Source: an uncultured Flavobacteriales bacterium (GTDB lineage Bacteria > Bacteroidota > Bacteroidia > Flavobacteriales_E > Vicingaceae). Taken from it: DNA of 64,000 nt. The notes below the pieces were generated by a model that was given only the letters and a program-made list of their open reading frames with translations, did no database searches and was not told where the DNA came from. The DNA is taken from positions 1 through 64,000 of the forward strand of contig CAJQOH010000028.1 of assembly GCA_905479915.1 (NCBI GenBank). Reading direction: 5' to 3'. How positions within the stretch are numbered: position 1 is the stretch's first letter; each line of letters begins with the position of its first letter. A program made the position numbers and the translations under genes. Shown here piece by piece: positions 43,334-51,896 of this stretch.

Positions 43334-43845
43334 TTTCTATTGTTAAGGCATCGATAACAGATGTACAAGCAATCATCGATCTTGCTAAAGTATCATTTGT
43401 TGAATCTCATCATACCAGTGCTTCAAAAGAAGTGATGGATAGTTACATAAAAAAAAGCTTTACTAAAGAAGCTATTCAAGGTGAATTAAATGATTCCAAC
43501 AACCTGTTTTATATCATATATTACAAAGGAAAAGCAGCTGGGTTTTCTAAAATAATTTTGGATAGTAAACATCCTAACATTAACCTCAGGAAGGTTACAA
43601 AATTAGAACGCATTTACCTTTTGGAAGAATTTCACAACCTCAAATTAGGTTATCAGCTTTTTCAATTCAATGTAGAACTCTCACAAAAGAATAATGAAAA
43701 AGGCATGTGGCTTTTTGTTTGGGAAGAGAATAGCAAAGCAATCAATTTTTACAAAAAAATAGGTTTTACAATTATTGGTAGTCACGATTTTTTTCTTTCA
43801 CCAACACATTCAAACCCAAACCATCAAATGTTACTAGAATATTAG
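43330..43845 (+). CDS. GNAT-family N-acetyltransferase
   Basis: 171 residues. The GNAT fold shows as VQAIIDLAKVSFVESH at the start, then KLERIYLLEEFHNLKLGYQLFQFN (the beta4-alpha3 acetyl-CoA loop, with KLGYQL in place of the usual R/Q-x-x-G-x-A), then MWLFVWEENSKAINFYKKIGFTIIG. Substrate unknown. Overlaps the permease stop by 4 bp, so it is translationally coupled to the transporter. Confidence 0.88.
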   Translation: MISIVKASITDVQAIIDLAKVSFVESHHTSASKEVMDSYIKKSFTKEAIQGELNDSNNLFYIIYYKGKAAGFSKIILDSKHPNINLRKVTKLERIYLLEEFHNLKLGYQLFQFNVELSQKNNEKGMWLFVWEENSKAINFYKKIGFTIIGSHDFFLSPTHSNPNHQMLLEY

Positions 43846-44684
43846 TGCACTGATTTGTAACCTTCTTTTGAATTCTTTAACGTAACACGCTTGCCATCTT
43901 CTTGCTTAAACTTTGTAGGAATCGTTTTAACTTCCATATCCTCATCAAAAGTATATACTTGAAAATGTAAATGAGGACCAGAAGACCAACCTGTATTACC
44001 GCTTAAAGCGATTACTTGTCCAGCTTCAACCCTATCTCCTTCTTTTACCTTACTTCCATTTTTTTTGATATGGAAATAATCCGCCATTGTTCCATCACTA
44101 TGGTATATGGTAATATAATTACCATAATCAATGTATTTCATGGTTTTACCGTGTTTATCAGAATCATCTTTAATAAAGATAACAACACCATCTCTTGCAG
44201 CGCAAACTGGGGTACCTTCCTTCATAGTGAAATCTACAGCATATGTCTTCCCATCCATAAAGTGAGAGAACTTACCACCATAAGCCTGCCCTATAGAATA
44301 ACTTTCACCCTCCTTATAAGGTATAGTATAAGCATAATCATCATGCTTAGTATTATAAATATCTCCATGACAATAGCTAGTAATATATCCTAATTGACTC
44401 CCTTTTAAAGGGTCTTTAATTGTTAAAGTAAACAACTTAAACTCTTTTGCACCAGCTGGCACAACACCTTCAAAAGGCAATTCAACATCCGCCTTCATGT
44501 TTTTAAGAGCAGTAAATTTGATGTATACCGACTCATCACATAAATAGTTGTTTTTTGCATAAACCACAGCAGAACCATCCTCTTCATTCCTCACATTATA
44601 CACCTCAAAAGGGTCGTCAGAGTTTTGAGAAAAAACTGGCACAAACGCCAACAACACTGCAGCTAAACTAAATATATATTTCAT
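43842..44684 (-). CDS. Secreted M23-family peptidase
   Basis: 280 residues from the ATG at 44684; a longer ORF starts at 44756, but only the internal ATG gives a signal peptide (MKYIFSLAAVLLAFVPVFSQ). The N-terminal half is a family-specific beta domain. The LytM/M23 core has YAVDFTMKEGTPVCAARDG, and HLHF at the active site (SGPHLHFQVY). The first zinc His appears to be in SHF upstream of YAVDF, as in the YAVDF-type subset. Probably cleaves peptidoglycan peptides. Downstream of the DUF2235 gene in the same orientation. Confidence 0.87.
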   Translation of the reverse strand: MKYIFSLAAVLLAFVPVFSQNSDDPFEVYNVRNEEDGSAVVYAKNNYLCDESVYIKFTALKNMKADVELPFEGVVPAGAKEFKLFTLTIKDPLKGSQLGYITSYCHGDIYNTKHDDYAYTIPYKEGESYSIGQAYGGKFSHFMDGKTYAVDFTMKEGTPVCAARDGVVIFIKDDSDKHGKTMKYIDYGNYITIYHSDGTMADYFHIKKNGSKVKEGDRVEAGQVIALSGNTGWSSGPHLHFQVYTFDEDMEVKTIPTKFKQEDGKRVTLKNSKEGYKSVH

Positions 44685-44730
44685 GTTTGTAATTTTATTG
44701 GAGATACCATTTCCAAAAACCATGCTAAAG

Positions 44731-45747
44731 TTACACTTCAATGTTATTCCATCCATATTTATGGATATATCTTTTTAAATTATCTGGAGCGTAACCTGAA
44801 TTTTCATAACGTTTTTTCACGCTAATATGAACTGGAGTTTCTGGAAGAATCTCTCTAACATGTTTTCCTAATAATTTATAGAACTTCTTTTGTTCATTGT
44901 GTTTACTCGCCATTTCATTAACAGTTACATTAATGTGTTTCTTAAATTTTAAACCATCTAACTCTGCTTCTTTTTTCATCCACATCATCGGAATTTCTGA
45001 CAGTACAGAACCATCTTTATCTGGTTTATAACTCCCTCCAACATCAGAATGATTACCGGCAAACCATACTTGTTTCAAGTCTACTTTGTTCTGACTATCT
45101 TGTTTCCATATTGTTGGCTCAAAATCTTTCCTCACCTCATCAATTGACAATGCATGTCTTGCTGTTTTAATATTGGATCCTATCTTATTGTCATAAAACA
45201 AATTTTTAGGTTTAATAAAGCCAAAAATACTTGTTGGCAACCCCATAGAGCCTACAGTATCCCAAACCCCAACAAACTTCACAACAGTTCTATCACTTAC
45301 CGAATAATCTTTTCTAAATTGAACGGAGTGCTCATGCTTTATATAATACTTACTGTTCTTATACAGATCAAACGCTTTATTAATCAATTTAGCATTCTCC
45401 TTTTTCAATATACTGCAATTGTTAATTAAACCACACAAACTCCTAACAGTATATGCACCTCTACTAAAACCAAAAAAGAATAGCTCATCTCCTTTTTCAT
45501 AATTGTGGACTATAAACCGATAACAATCCTTAATGTTTTTATCTAAACCTTTACCAAAGGCTCCTCCTGAAGCAGAAGAATGATAAGATCCAATTCCCCA
45601 ATCGTAAAAAACGGTTTGAACAGTTTTATCTCCAGCTATGGGTGCAATTGCCCTTGAAAACTTTAATACATTAGTCGGAAAATCCTTTTCTAAATCCTCT
45701 TCAGGCTTATTCCAAGTTCCATCTGCACAAATTATTATTCGTTTCAT
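44731..45747 (-). CDS. DUF2235 alpha/beta-hydrolase (Tle1-like)
   Basis: 338 residues. It begins ICADGTWNKPEED, and GFSRGAYTVRSL carries the catalytic serine (G-x-S-x-G). VGVWDTVGSMGLP likely has the catalytic Asp. DUF2235 proteins include type VI lipase effectors and housekeeping hydrolases. No signal peptide and no secretion genes nearby, so a cytosolic role is likelier. The M23 gene begins 46 nt downstream, on the same strand. Confidence 0.87.
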   Translation of the reverse strand: MKRIIICADGTWNKPEEDLEKDFPTNVLKFSRAIAPIAGDKTVQTVFYDWGIGSYHSSASGGAFGKGLDKNIKDCYRFIVHNYEKGDELFFFGFSRGAYTVRSLCGLINNCSILKKENAKLINKAFDLYKNSKYYIKHEHSVQFRKDYSVSDRTVVKFVGVWDTVGSMGLPTSIFGFIKPKNLFYDNKIGSNIKTARHALSIDEVRKDFEPTIWKQDSQNKVDLKQVWFAGNHSDVGGSYKPDKDGSVLSEIPMMWMKKEAELDGLKFKKHINVTVNEMASKHNEQKKFYKLLGKHVREILPETPVHISVKKRYENSGYAPDNLKRYIHKYGWNNIEV

Positions 45748-45854
45748 AATACTATATTAAAAGTGATTGTTAAAAATACAAATTGAAAAAAACAATCCAA
45801 CCATTTTCATCTACCAATCGTACTAATTATAGTATTAACCTAACTTATTATCCC

Positions 45855-46253
45855 ATGAACCAAACAAATAGCCCCGCTCAAAAATTTTGTTTTATCAGCA
45901 CTTCAGAACAAAGTTATTTAGCCGATTACATTAACCTTGCCCGAAATGATTCAGTACTTGACCTTTCTTTTAAAAACATCAATTTATCAGAATTAAAAAG
46001 TTACGAGCCTAATATTATTATTCTTGATGAATATTTTAAAGATGAGGATTATAGTAACATTATAGATTCTATTAAAAAGAACTTTAGATACGTTAAAATT
46101 TACTTTCTATCTCCAGAATATGCAAATTACAATGGAATCATTCAATACATAAATCATAAGAACCATTACTACTCTAATTTTAGTATTGAAATCATTAACC
46201 ACATTAACTCAATATCAGGAAATAACCAGAATGATTATCTAGAGGCCAGCTAA
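45855..46253 (+). CDS. Small receiver-like protein of unknown function
   Basis: 132 residues from ATG 45855; a TTG at 45783 would add 24 residues. The segment SYEPNIIILDEYFKDEDYSNIIDSIKKNFRY resembles the beta3 phospho-acceptor strand of response regulators (ILDE), then KIYFLSPEY, but the first acidic pocket and the Lys are not evident, so phosphorylation is doubtful. Its 3' end overlaps the phhA end by 15 bp on the opposite strand. Confidence 0.6.
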   Translation: MNQTNSPAQKFCFISTSEQSYLADYINLARNDSVLDLSFKNINLSELKSYEPNIIILDEYFKDEDYSNIIDSIKKNFRYVKIYFLSPEYANYNGIIQYINHKNHYYSNFSIEIINHINSISGNNQNDYLEAS

Positions 46254-46952
46254 ATCCTCTGCATACCTATCCAAAGATTGGTAAAGATCTTCAAACGAAT
46301 CTAAAAGAAAATACTTGGTCTGAATTTCGCTATTACAAAAGTAAGTCTTAACAACTTCCTCTATAGTAAAAGGAATAATCTCTACCCCACTCTCATACAC
46401 AAAGTTAGTTTCTCCAAAAGAAGACATGATACCTGCTCCATAAATCATTGGTTTGTTTCCTTTTAGCAAACCAAACTCAATAGTAAACCAATAGATACGT
46501 TGCAACTCAATCAAAACCTCTTCCGAGTCTTTAAATCGCATTCCTATTTGCCCCATTTTTTGGGCAAAATCTCCATATGCCTTATTCATGAATAAAGGTA
46601 TATGTCCAAATATATCATGAAACATATCAGGTTCTTCTAAATAATCCAATTGCTTCATAGACCTTAGCCATGTTGAAGAACAAAACTTTTTTTTGGAAAG
46701 TAGCTCAAAAAAGTCGGCCACAGGAATTAACCCAGGCACAACTTCAATGGTCCAACCTGTTTGATTGGTTAGTACACGATTCAATTCTTCAAAACGAGGA
46801 ATACTTTCTGAATTTAAAACAGGTTTCAACTCGTTTAAGCAGTCCAAATACTCTTTACATGATTTATCCTTTAAGTTTTTAGCTTGTCTTTCAAATAAAG
46901 TTTTCCATACTTTAAAATCTTCTGCAGTATAGTTTTCAAATTGTTGTTTCAT
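46239..46952 (-). CDS. phhA: Phenylalanine 4-monooxygenase
   Basis: 237 residues, a complete bacterial catalytic domain. The iron ligands are H112 and H117 (DMFHDIFGHIP) and E159 (FTIEFG), and YGAGIMSSFGE and the pterin-site loops are present. It hydroxylates phenylalanine to tyrosine with tetrahydropterin and O2. The pterin-recycling dehydratase gene lies just upstream on the same strand, separated by a terminator-like hairpin. No regulatory ACT domain, as usual in bacteria. Confidence 0.94.
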   Translation of the reverse strand: MKQQFENYTAEDFKVWKTLFERQAKNLKDKSCKEYLDCLNELKPVLNSESIPRFEELNRVLTNQTGWTIEVVPGLIPVADFFELLSKKKFCSSTWLRSMKQLDYLEEPDMFHDIFGHIPLFMNKAYGDFAQKMGQIGMRFKDSEEVLIELQRIYWFTIEFGLLKGNKPMIYGAGIMSSFGETNFVYESGVEIIPFTIEEVVKTYFCNSEIQTKYFLLDSFEDLYQSLDRYAEDLAGL

Positions 46953-46972
46953 TATTCTTTAATTTTTAGCAT

Positions 46973-47003
46973 AAAAAAAGCTCGATTCTATTGAACCGAG
47001 CTT
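46973..47003 (-). terminator. Rho-independent terminator between phhB and phhA
   Basis: Stem CGAGCTT/AAGCTCG (47003-46997 and 46984-46978) with a 12-nt loop, then a run of U on the minus strand (seven A at 46973-46979). It lies between two functionally linked genes and may attenuate rather than stop. Confidence 0.7.
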
Positions 47004-47113
47004 AATATATTTTTAACATATTCTTACTTCCTCAGTTCTTATTAAGAATTAAGTGATAGTAATAATATGTGTTTTGTCTTTTCATTTCAGGGTCAAAAAT
47101 AAGAATTAATCTA

Positions 47114-47434
47114 CTACGAATTCATTCTTGGTCGTTTCGTATTTGTTTCTGCAACTATTTCTTCAATTCTACTGGCCAATTCAAAATCATTCATTGTTAG
47201 ACCACCAACATCATGAGAACTTAACTTAATATTTAACACGTTGTAAGAATTGTACCAATCCGGATGATGATTTAATTCTTCAGCAACCTCTCCTATTTTA
47301 ACCATTACTGCTATGGCTTGCTTAAAATTTTTAAAGGTGTATTTTTTTACAATTCTACTTTCATTATCATCTAACGACCAACCTTTAAGGGTTGTTAAAT
47401 TGTAATCTATTTCATTATCAGTTAACCTTTTCAT
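47114..47434 (-). CDS. phhB: 4a-hydroxytetrahydrobiopterin dehydratase
   Basis: 106 residues from the ATG at 47434; an earlier ATG (47458) is possible but overlaps the upstream gene by 41 bp. Active-site features are LNHHPDWYNSYN (two His) and SSHDVGGLT. It dehydrates the pterin carbinolamine made by phenylalanine hydroxylase, and the gene pair with phhA fits this. It overlaps the end of the GH3 fusion gene by 17 bp, so translation may be coupled to it. Confidence 0.92.
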   Translation of the reverse strand: MKRLTDNEIDYNLTTLKGWSLDDNESRIVKKYTFKNFKQAIAVMVKIGEVAEELNHHPDWYNSYNVLNIKLSSHDVGGLTMNDFELASRIEEIVAETNTKRPRMNS

Positions 47435-50414
47435 TTGCTCCTTTTTTAATTGCATCATAAATTACTTGCTGAATATTTGTTCTAATATTCATCTTCAATA
47501 GCTTCTTATTTTCCGCATTTGGATATATTCTATTGGACAAGAATACATATACAATTTCTTCCTCTGGATCTGCCCAAGCCATCGTTCCAGTAAATCCTGT
47601 ATGACCAAAACTACTTTGTGCAATACTATCACAAGTTGGACCTCCGTAACCTTGTAAAAAAGGTTTATCGAATCCTGCAGCTCTTCTATTCTCGTTTTCA
47701 TCATCAATAAACTGACGCTTAGTAAATTCATTCAGAGTTGTATCTTTTATGTAGCGAACTCCACCATACGTTCCCCCATTCAAATACATCTGCATCAATT
47801 TCGCCAAATCATTTGCATTAGAAAAAACTCCTGCATGACCTCCAACTCCACCTAACATTGCAGAACCTGGATCATGAACATCTCCTTTAATTATCTGTTT
47901 CCTGAATACTTTATCATCTTCCGTTGGAGGAATTCTATCTAAGCTAAACCTTTCTCTAGGCATATAACCGGTAGTTGTCATTCCCAAGTCAGCATAAATA
48001 GTACTAACATAATCCGCAAGAGGTTCTCCTGTTTGTTTCTCTACAATTTTCATCATAAAGTAATACCCTAAATCACTATAACGGTATTTTTTCTCTTTTA
48101 TAGGTCCACGTAATATTCTTTGATAAATAGTATCTGGATAATATTTATTGATGTAAAAATTTTCTGTTACTCGATGCGGATAAATAGCATTAGAATCTAA
48201 ACTGTAAATATCATACTTAGGAATTCCTTTAGCCATTGTTTTAATGTAGAATGGAACCCAGGCCTGTAAACCTGATTGATGCGCTAATATTTCTCTCAAG
48301 CCTAAATCTCCATACTTTGATGAATCTGGAATTAAATCAAATAAATAACTACTTAGTGTAGAATCTAAACTAAACTTTCCTTCATCTTGTAAACGCATTA
48401 CAGAAAGTAATGAGGCACTAATCTTTGTTATCGAAGCTAAATCATAAATATCGGTATTCTTAACCGCTCTATTTTTATCATAAGTATGATGTCCAAAAGA
48501 CTTGTTATAAATCACTTTCCCTTTTTTAGCAACCAACACCTGACAACCCGGGTATGCATGCTCTGCAATTCCATTTAAAGCAATAGAGTCTATTGGAAAT
48601 AAATCACTTTGATTAATCCCTACCTCTTCTGGTTCAGTATACTTGAATCTGTTAATTGATTCTACTACTATACCACTTCCTTCTTGGAATGTTTTAGAAA
48701 CGCTTACAGGTAATTTCCCATTAGCACCTATCCCTCCAAAAATTAATTGAGCCGCTCCCCAATTTGCATACCTACTATCTTGGTAGGCCATAATCAATCC
48801 ATCTGTTTTTTCAATCTGATTAAAATCTATCAGACTATAAGGGTTCGCAAAAACTGTTAAGATCACCTTGTTGTTCTTGGTTAAATTGGCAATCATATCT
48901 TTAGTTCCTGATCCTATTTTATAGCTCTTCCAAGGGTTTTTATTTGACTTGTGTATGGATACTATAATTGTATTGTAAGACCTCAACGTATCCAATAACG
49001 CAGCATTCTTTTTACTTTCTAATTCTTTCACATTAAAATGATCCACATGATTATAAAGAGACAACTCATTTTGAAAATCATTTACCCTCTCTTCGCCTAT
49101 CACTAATGAAGCAATTCTCAATTTACTTAAATCTTTTAAAGGGATTATATTGTTTTCATTTTTCAATACAGTTAACGAAGCTTCAGAAAGTTTTCTGTTC
49201 AATAATTCATACGCTCTTGTATTTAAATCTTCTATCAAATTTTCTTTTTCAACTTCTTGGTAGTTATTTAATCCCTCCCATTGTTTAGCTCTTAAAATCT
49301 TTAAACACCTTTTATCTACTTCCTCTCTAGTAATCTCTCCAGCGGATATTGCCTTATTAATTTCAGCAATTCCTACATTCACATCTTCAGAAAACAACAA
49401 GACATCATTTCCTGCCAACAAGGCTTTTACATCTACAACACCAGGTTTAAATAAAGAACTAACCCCTTTCATATTTAAAGCATCAGTAAAGATTAACCCT
49501 TTAAACCCCAAAGAATCTTGTAATAAATCCGTTACTACATTTTTAGATAAAGTAGTTGCTGTATTTTCAACCTCAGCATAAGCAGGAATATTAAGATGTG
49601 CCACCATCATACTTGCTAAACCATTGTTAATCAATTTATAAAATGGATAGAGTTCTATAGAATCCATTCTTCCTTTTGTATGATTAATTGTTGGCAATGA
49701 TTTATGAGAGTCTTTATCTGTATCACCATGTCCTGGAAAATGCTTGGCATTTGCCATCACATTTACCGATTGCATTCCTTTCATGTAAGCTATTCCTTTA
49801 CTTGCTACATTTTCTTTATTCTCTCCAAAAGAACGTGCATTAATAATTGGATTTTTAGGATTAACATTAATATCCACAACTGGAGCAAAGTTGACATGGA
49901 TACCTAAACGCTTACATTGCTCTCCAATATGAACTCCCATATCATAGATCAATTGTTCATCCTGTATTGCTCCCAAAGTCATTTGCCAAGGGTACTTAAC
50001 CGTACTATCCAAACGCATAGCCAATCCCCACTCTCCATCTATAGAAACCATCAACGGCACTTTTGATTTACGTTGGTATCGATTAATTAACTCGGCCTGT
50101 CTTAAAGGTCCTCCTTGCATAAATATTAAACCTCCTATCTTATTTTCTGTTACTAATTTTTCAATTTTTGCAACATGACTTGCTCCTTGGTTAGAATATG
50201 CTGCCACCATAAACAATTGAGCCGTTCTTTCATCGGGAGTCATTGTCTTAAAAACAGAATCTGCCCAGTTTGTTGATATTTCTAAAAATGGCGGATCATT
50301 TTCGGCATCGATTATAATTTTATTCGATAATGGTTTTACAAATGCCGTGGTAACCATAAGCACTAAAACCAACCCTATTCCTATTATTTTTTCTACTTTC
50401 ATTGTTCTCATCAA
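47418..50414 (-). CDS. GH3 beta-N-acetylhexosaminidase fused to a beta-lactamase-type serine hydrolase
   Basis: 998 residues. Signal or anchor helix about 10-28; the GH3 NagZ-like part runs to about 580 with KHFPGHGDTDKDSH near 224. The serine hydrolase domain (about 615-990) has S660-x-x-K663 (ASITK), YSDLGY and HTGFTG, all three class C/esterase motifs. Such fusions are common in Bacteroidota and link muropeptide glycan cleavage with a D-peptidase or esterase (inference). The start is ATG 50414 or 50402. Confidence 0.9.
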   Translation of the reverse strand: MMRTMKVEKIIGIGLVLVLMVTTAFVKPLSNKIIIDAENDPPFLEISTNWADSVFKTMTPDERTAQLFMVAAYSNQGASHVAKIEKLVTENKIGGLIFMQGGPLRQAELINRYQRKSKVPLMVSIDGEWGLAMRLDSTVKYPWQMTLGAIQDEQLIYDMGVHIGEQCKRLGIHVNFAPVVDINVNPKNPIINARSFGENKENVASKGIAYMKGMQSVNVMANAKHFPGHGDTDKDSHKSLPTINHTKGRMDSIELYPFYKLINNGLASMMVAHLNIPAYAEVENTATTLSKNVVTDLLQDSLGFKGLIFTDALNMKGVSSLFKPGVVDVKALLAGNDVLLFSEDVNVGIAEINKAISAGEITREEVDKRCLKILRAKQWEGLNNYQEVEKENLIEDLNTRAYELLNRKLSEASLTVLKNENNIIPLKDLSKLRIASLVIGEERVNDFQNELSLYNHVDHFNVKELESKKNAALLDTLRSYNTIIVSIHKSNKNPWKSYKIGSGTKDMIANLTKNNKVILTVFANPYSLIDFNQIEKTDGLIMAYQDSRYANWGAAQLIFGGIGANGKLPVSVSKTFQEGSGIVVESINRFKYTEPEEVGINQSDLFPIDSIALNGIAEHAYPGCQVLVAKKGKVIYNKSFGHHTYDKNRAVKNTDIYDLASITKISASLLSVMRLQDEGKFSLDSTLSSYLFDLIPDSSKYGDLGLREILAHQSGLQAWVPFYIKTMAKGIPKYDIYSLDSNAIYPHRVTENFYINKYYPDTIYQRILRGPIKEKKYRYSDLGYYFMMKIVEKQTGEPLADYVSTIYADLGMTTTGYMPRERFSLDRIPPTEDDKVFRKQIIKGDVHDPGSAMLGGVGGHAGVFSNANDLAKLMQMYLNGGTYGGVRYIKDTTLNEFTKRQFIDDENENRRAAGFDKPFLQGYGGPTCDSIAQSSFGHTGFTGTMAWADPEEEIVYVFLSNRIYPNAENKKLLKMNIRTNIQQVIYDAIKKGANEKVN

Positions 50415-50597
50415 AAGACTAAAATTACCGTTATTTCAAGCCTAAGATTTCAGATCGGCAAGCTCTTATTAACAACGAATTATTTATATCCCAAATTGTT
50501 TAAAACTCTTGATTAAAAGTTATTGCAAAACATTAAGTTTTTTCTTTATTCAACTACTTTTGAAACCTTAAAATCACTCACTAAAAAAGCAAGAAAA

Positions 50598-51443
50598 ATG
50601 CCAACAATCGTTGAATTAGAAAAAACAGCAAGTCAAGTTAGAAGAGATATCGTTAGAATGGTTCATGCAGTAAGCTCAGGACATCCAGGAGGATCTTTAG
50701 GTTGTGCTGATTATTTAGTAGCCTTATATTTTGAGGTAATGAATCACAATCCATCAAATTTCAATATGGATGCAACTAATGAAGATATATTTTTCTTATC
50801 AAACGGTCACATTTCACCAGTTTTTTACAGCGTTTTAGCGCGTTCAGGATATTTTTCAGTTTCAGAGTTAGCAACATTTAGAAAATTAAACACTCGTTTA
50901 CAAGGTCACCCAACAACTCATGAAGGTTTAGAAGGAGTTAGAATTGCAAGTGGTTCTTTAGGACAAGGTTTATCTGTGGCAATTGGTGCTGCTGAAACAA
51001 AAAAATTAAACAACGATAATGGAATTGTTTTTACGCTTCATGGTGACGGTGAAATTCAAGAAGGACAAATATGGGAAGCAGCGATGTATGCGGCTCACAA
51101 CAAATTAGACAATCTTATTTCTACCATCGATTACAATCACAAACAAATTGATGGAGACATTAGTGATGTATTGGATTTAGGAGACATTAAAGCAAAATGG
51201 CAAGCTTTTGGATGGGACGTTATGGAAATGGACGGAAACAACATGCAAGAAGTGATTGATGGCTTAAATGAAGCTAAAACACACTTAGGTAAGGGAAAAC
51301 CCGTTATGATAATTATGAAAACTGAAATGGGACAAGGTGTTGACTATATGATGGGAACACACAAATGGCACGGAAACGCCCCTAATGATGAACAATTAGC
51401 TTCCGCTCTAGGTCAATTAGAAGAAACGCTTGGTGACTACTAA
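50598..51443 (+). CDS. tktN: Transketolase, N-terminal subunit
   Basis: 281 residues from ATG 50598, chosen because the longer ORF (50523) adds a non-conserved N-terminus. It carries the TPP-binding half: HPGGSLGCADYLVALYF, GSLGQGLSVAIG and the GDGEIQEGQIWEAAMYAAHNKLDN motif. It needs the C-terminal half at 53378 to act in the pentose phosphate pathway. Unusually, a four-helix-bundle gene and a vWA gene lie between the two halves. Confidence 0.92.
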   Translation: MPTIVELEKTASQVRRDIVRMVHAVSSGHPGGSLGCADYLVALYFEVMNHNPSNFNMDATNEDIFFLSNGHISPVFYSVLARSGYFSVSELATFRKLNTRLQGHPTTHEGLEGVRIASGSLGQGLSVAIGAAETKKLNNDNGIVFTLHGDGEIQEGQIWEAAMYAAHNKLDNLISTIDYNHKQIDGDISDVLDLGDIKAKWQAFGWDVMEMDGNNMQEVIDGLNEAKTHLGKGKPVMIIMKTEMGQGVDYMMGTHKWHGNAPNDEQLASALGQLEETLGDY

Positions 51444-51460
51444 AAAGTCTTCAAGTCCTC

Positions 51461-51889
51461 TAATCTACAAAGTCTTCAAAAAGAAAGAATAAAGAAAATA
51501 AAGATGAGTTCATTTAAAGATTTAACCGTTTACAAAAAGGCTTTCGCTTTAGCAATGGAAGTTTTTGAAATGACTAAAACTTTTCCGAAAGAAGAAAGGT
51601 ACTCTTTAATTGATCAGATAAGAAGATGCTCTCGTTCAGTTTGCTCCAACTTAGGGGAAGGATATAGAAAACGACAATATCCAGCTCATTTTGTAGCAAA
51701 AGTTTCAGATGCTGATATGGAAAATTCAGAAACTCAAGTTTGGCTGGACTTCTCATTAGCTTGTAAATATATTGACAAAGACACTTATAAAGATAAAACT
51801 GAAAAATCAATAGAAATAGGGCGTATGCTAAATCATATGATTAATAACCCTAAAAAATATAGTTAATTAATATTTGAAGACTGTAGACT
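51461..51889. repeat. Inverted repeat enclosing the four-helix-bundle gene
   Basis: TCTACAAAGTCTTCAA (51463-51478) upstream and TTGAAGACTGTAGA (51874-51887) downstream are complementary over 14 pairs with one 2-nt bulge (AA). The bases between comprise the whole four-helix-bundle gene with short flanks. A further AGTCTTCAA lies at 51445-51453. Intervening sequences of 23S rRNA that encode this protein family also have complementary ends (family knowledge). Confidence 0.65.
51504..51866 (+). CDS. Four-helix-bundle protein (23S rRNA IVS/S23-type)
   Basis: 120 residues of the TIGR02436-like four-helix bundle: FKDLTVYKKAFALAMEVFEMTKTFP, then LIDQIRRCSRSVCSNLGEGY, then ENSETQVWLDFSLACKYI. Family members are encoded in rRNA intervening sequences, and many are free-standing of unknown function. 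This one sits between the transketolase halves and inside a flanking inverted repeat, which suggests a mobile or inserted cassette. No catalytic residues. Confidence 0.92.
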   Translation: MSSFKDLTVYKKAFALAMEVFEMTKTFPKEERYSLIDQIRRCSRSVCSNLGEGYRKRQYPAHFVAKVSDADMENSETQVWLDFSLACKYIDKDTYKDKTEKSIEIGRMLNHMINNPKKYS

Positions 51890-51896
51890 GAATATT

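Noticed and set aside
43842-44684. M23 peptidase with a missing first zinc histidine
   Set aside because: The YAVDF-type subset has its histidine further upstream (SHF here), so the site is probably complete.
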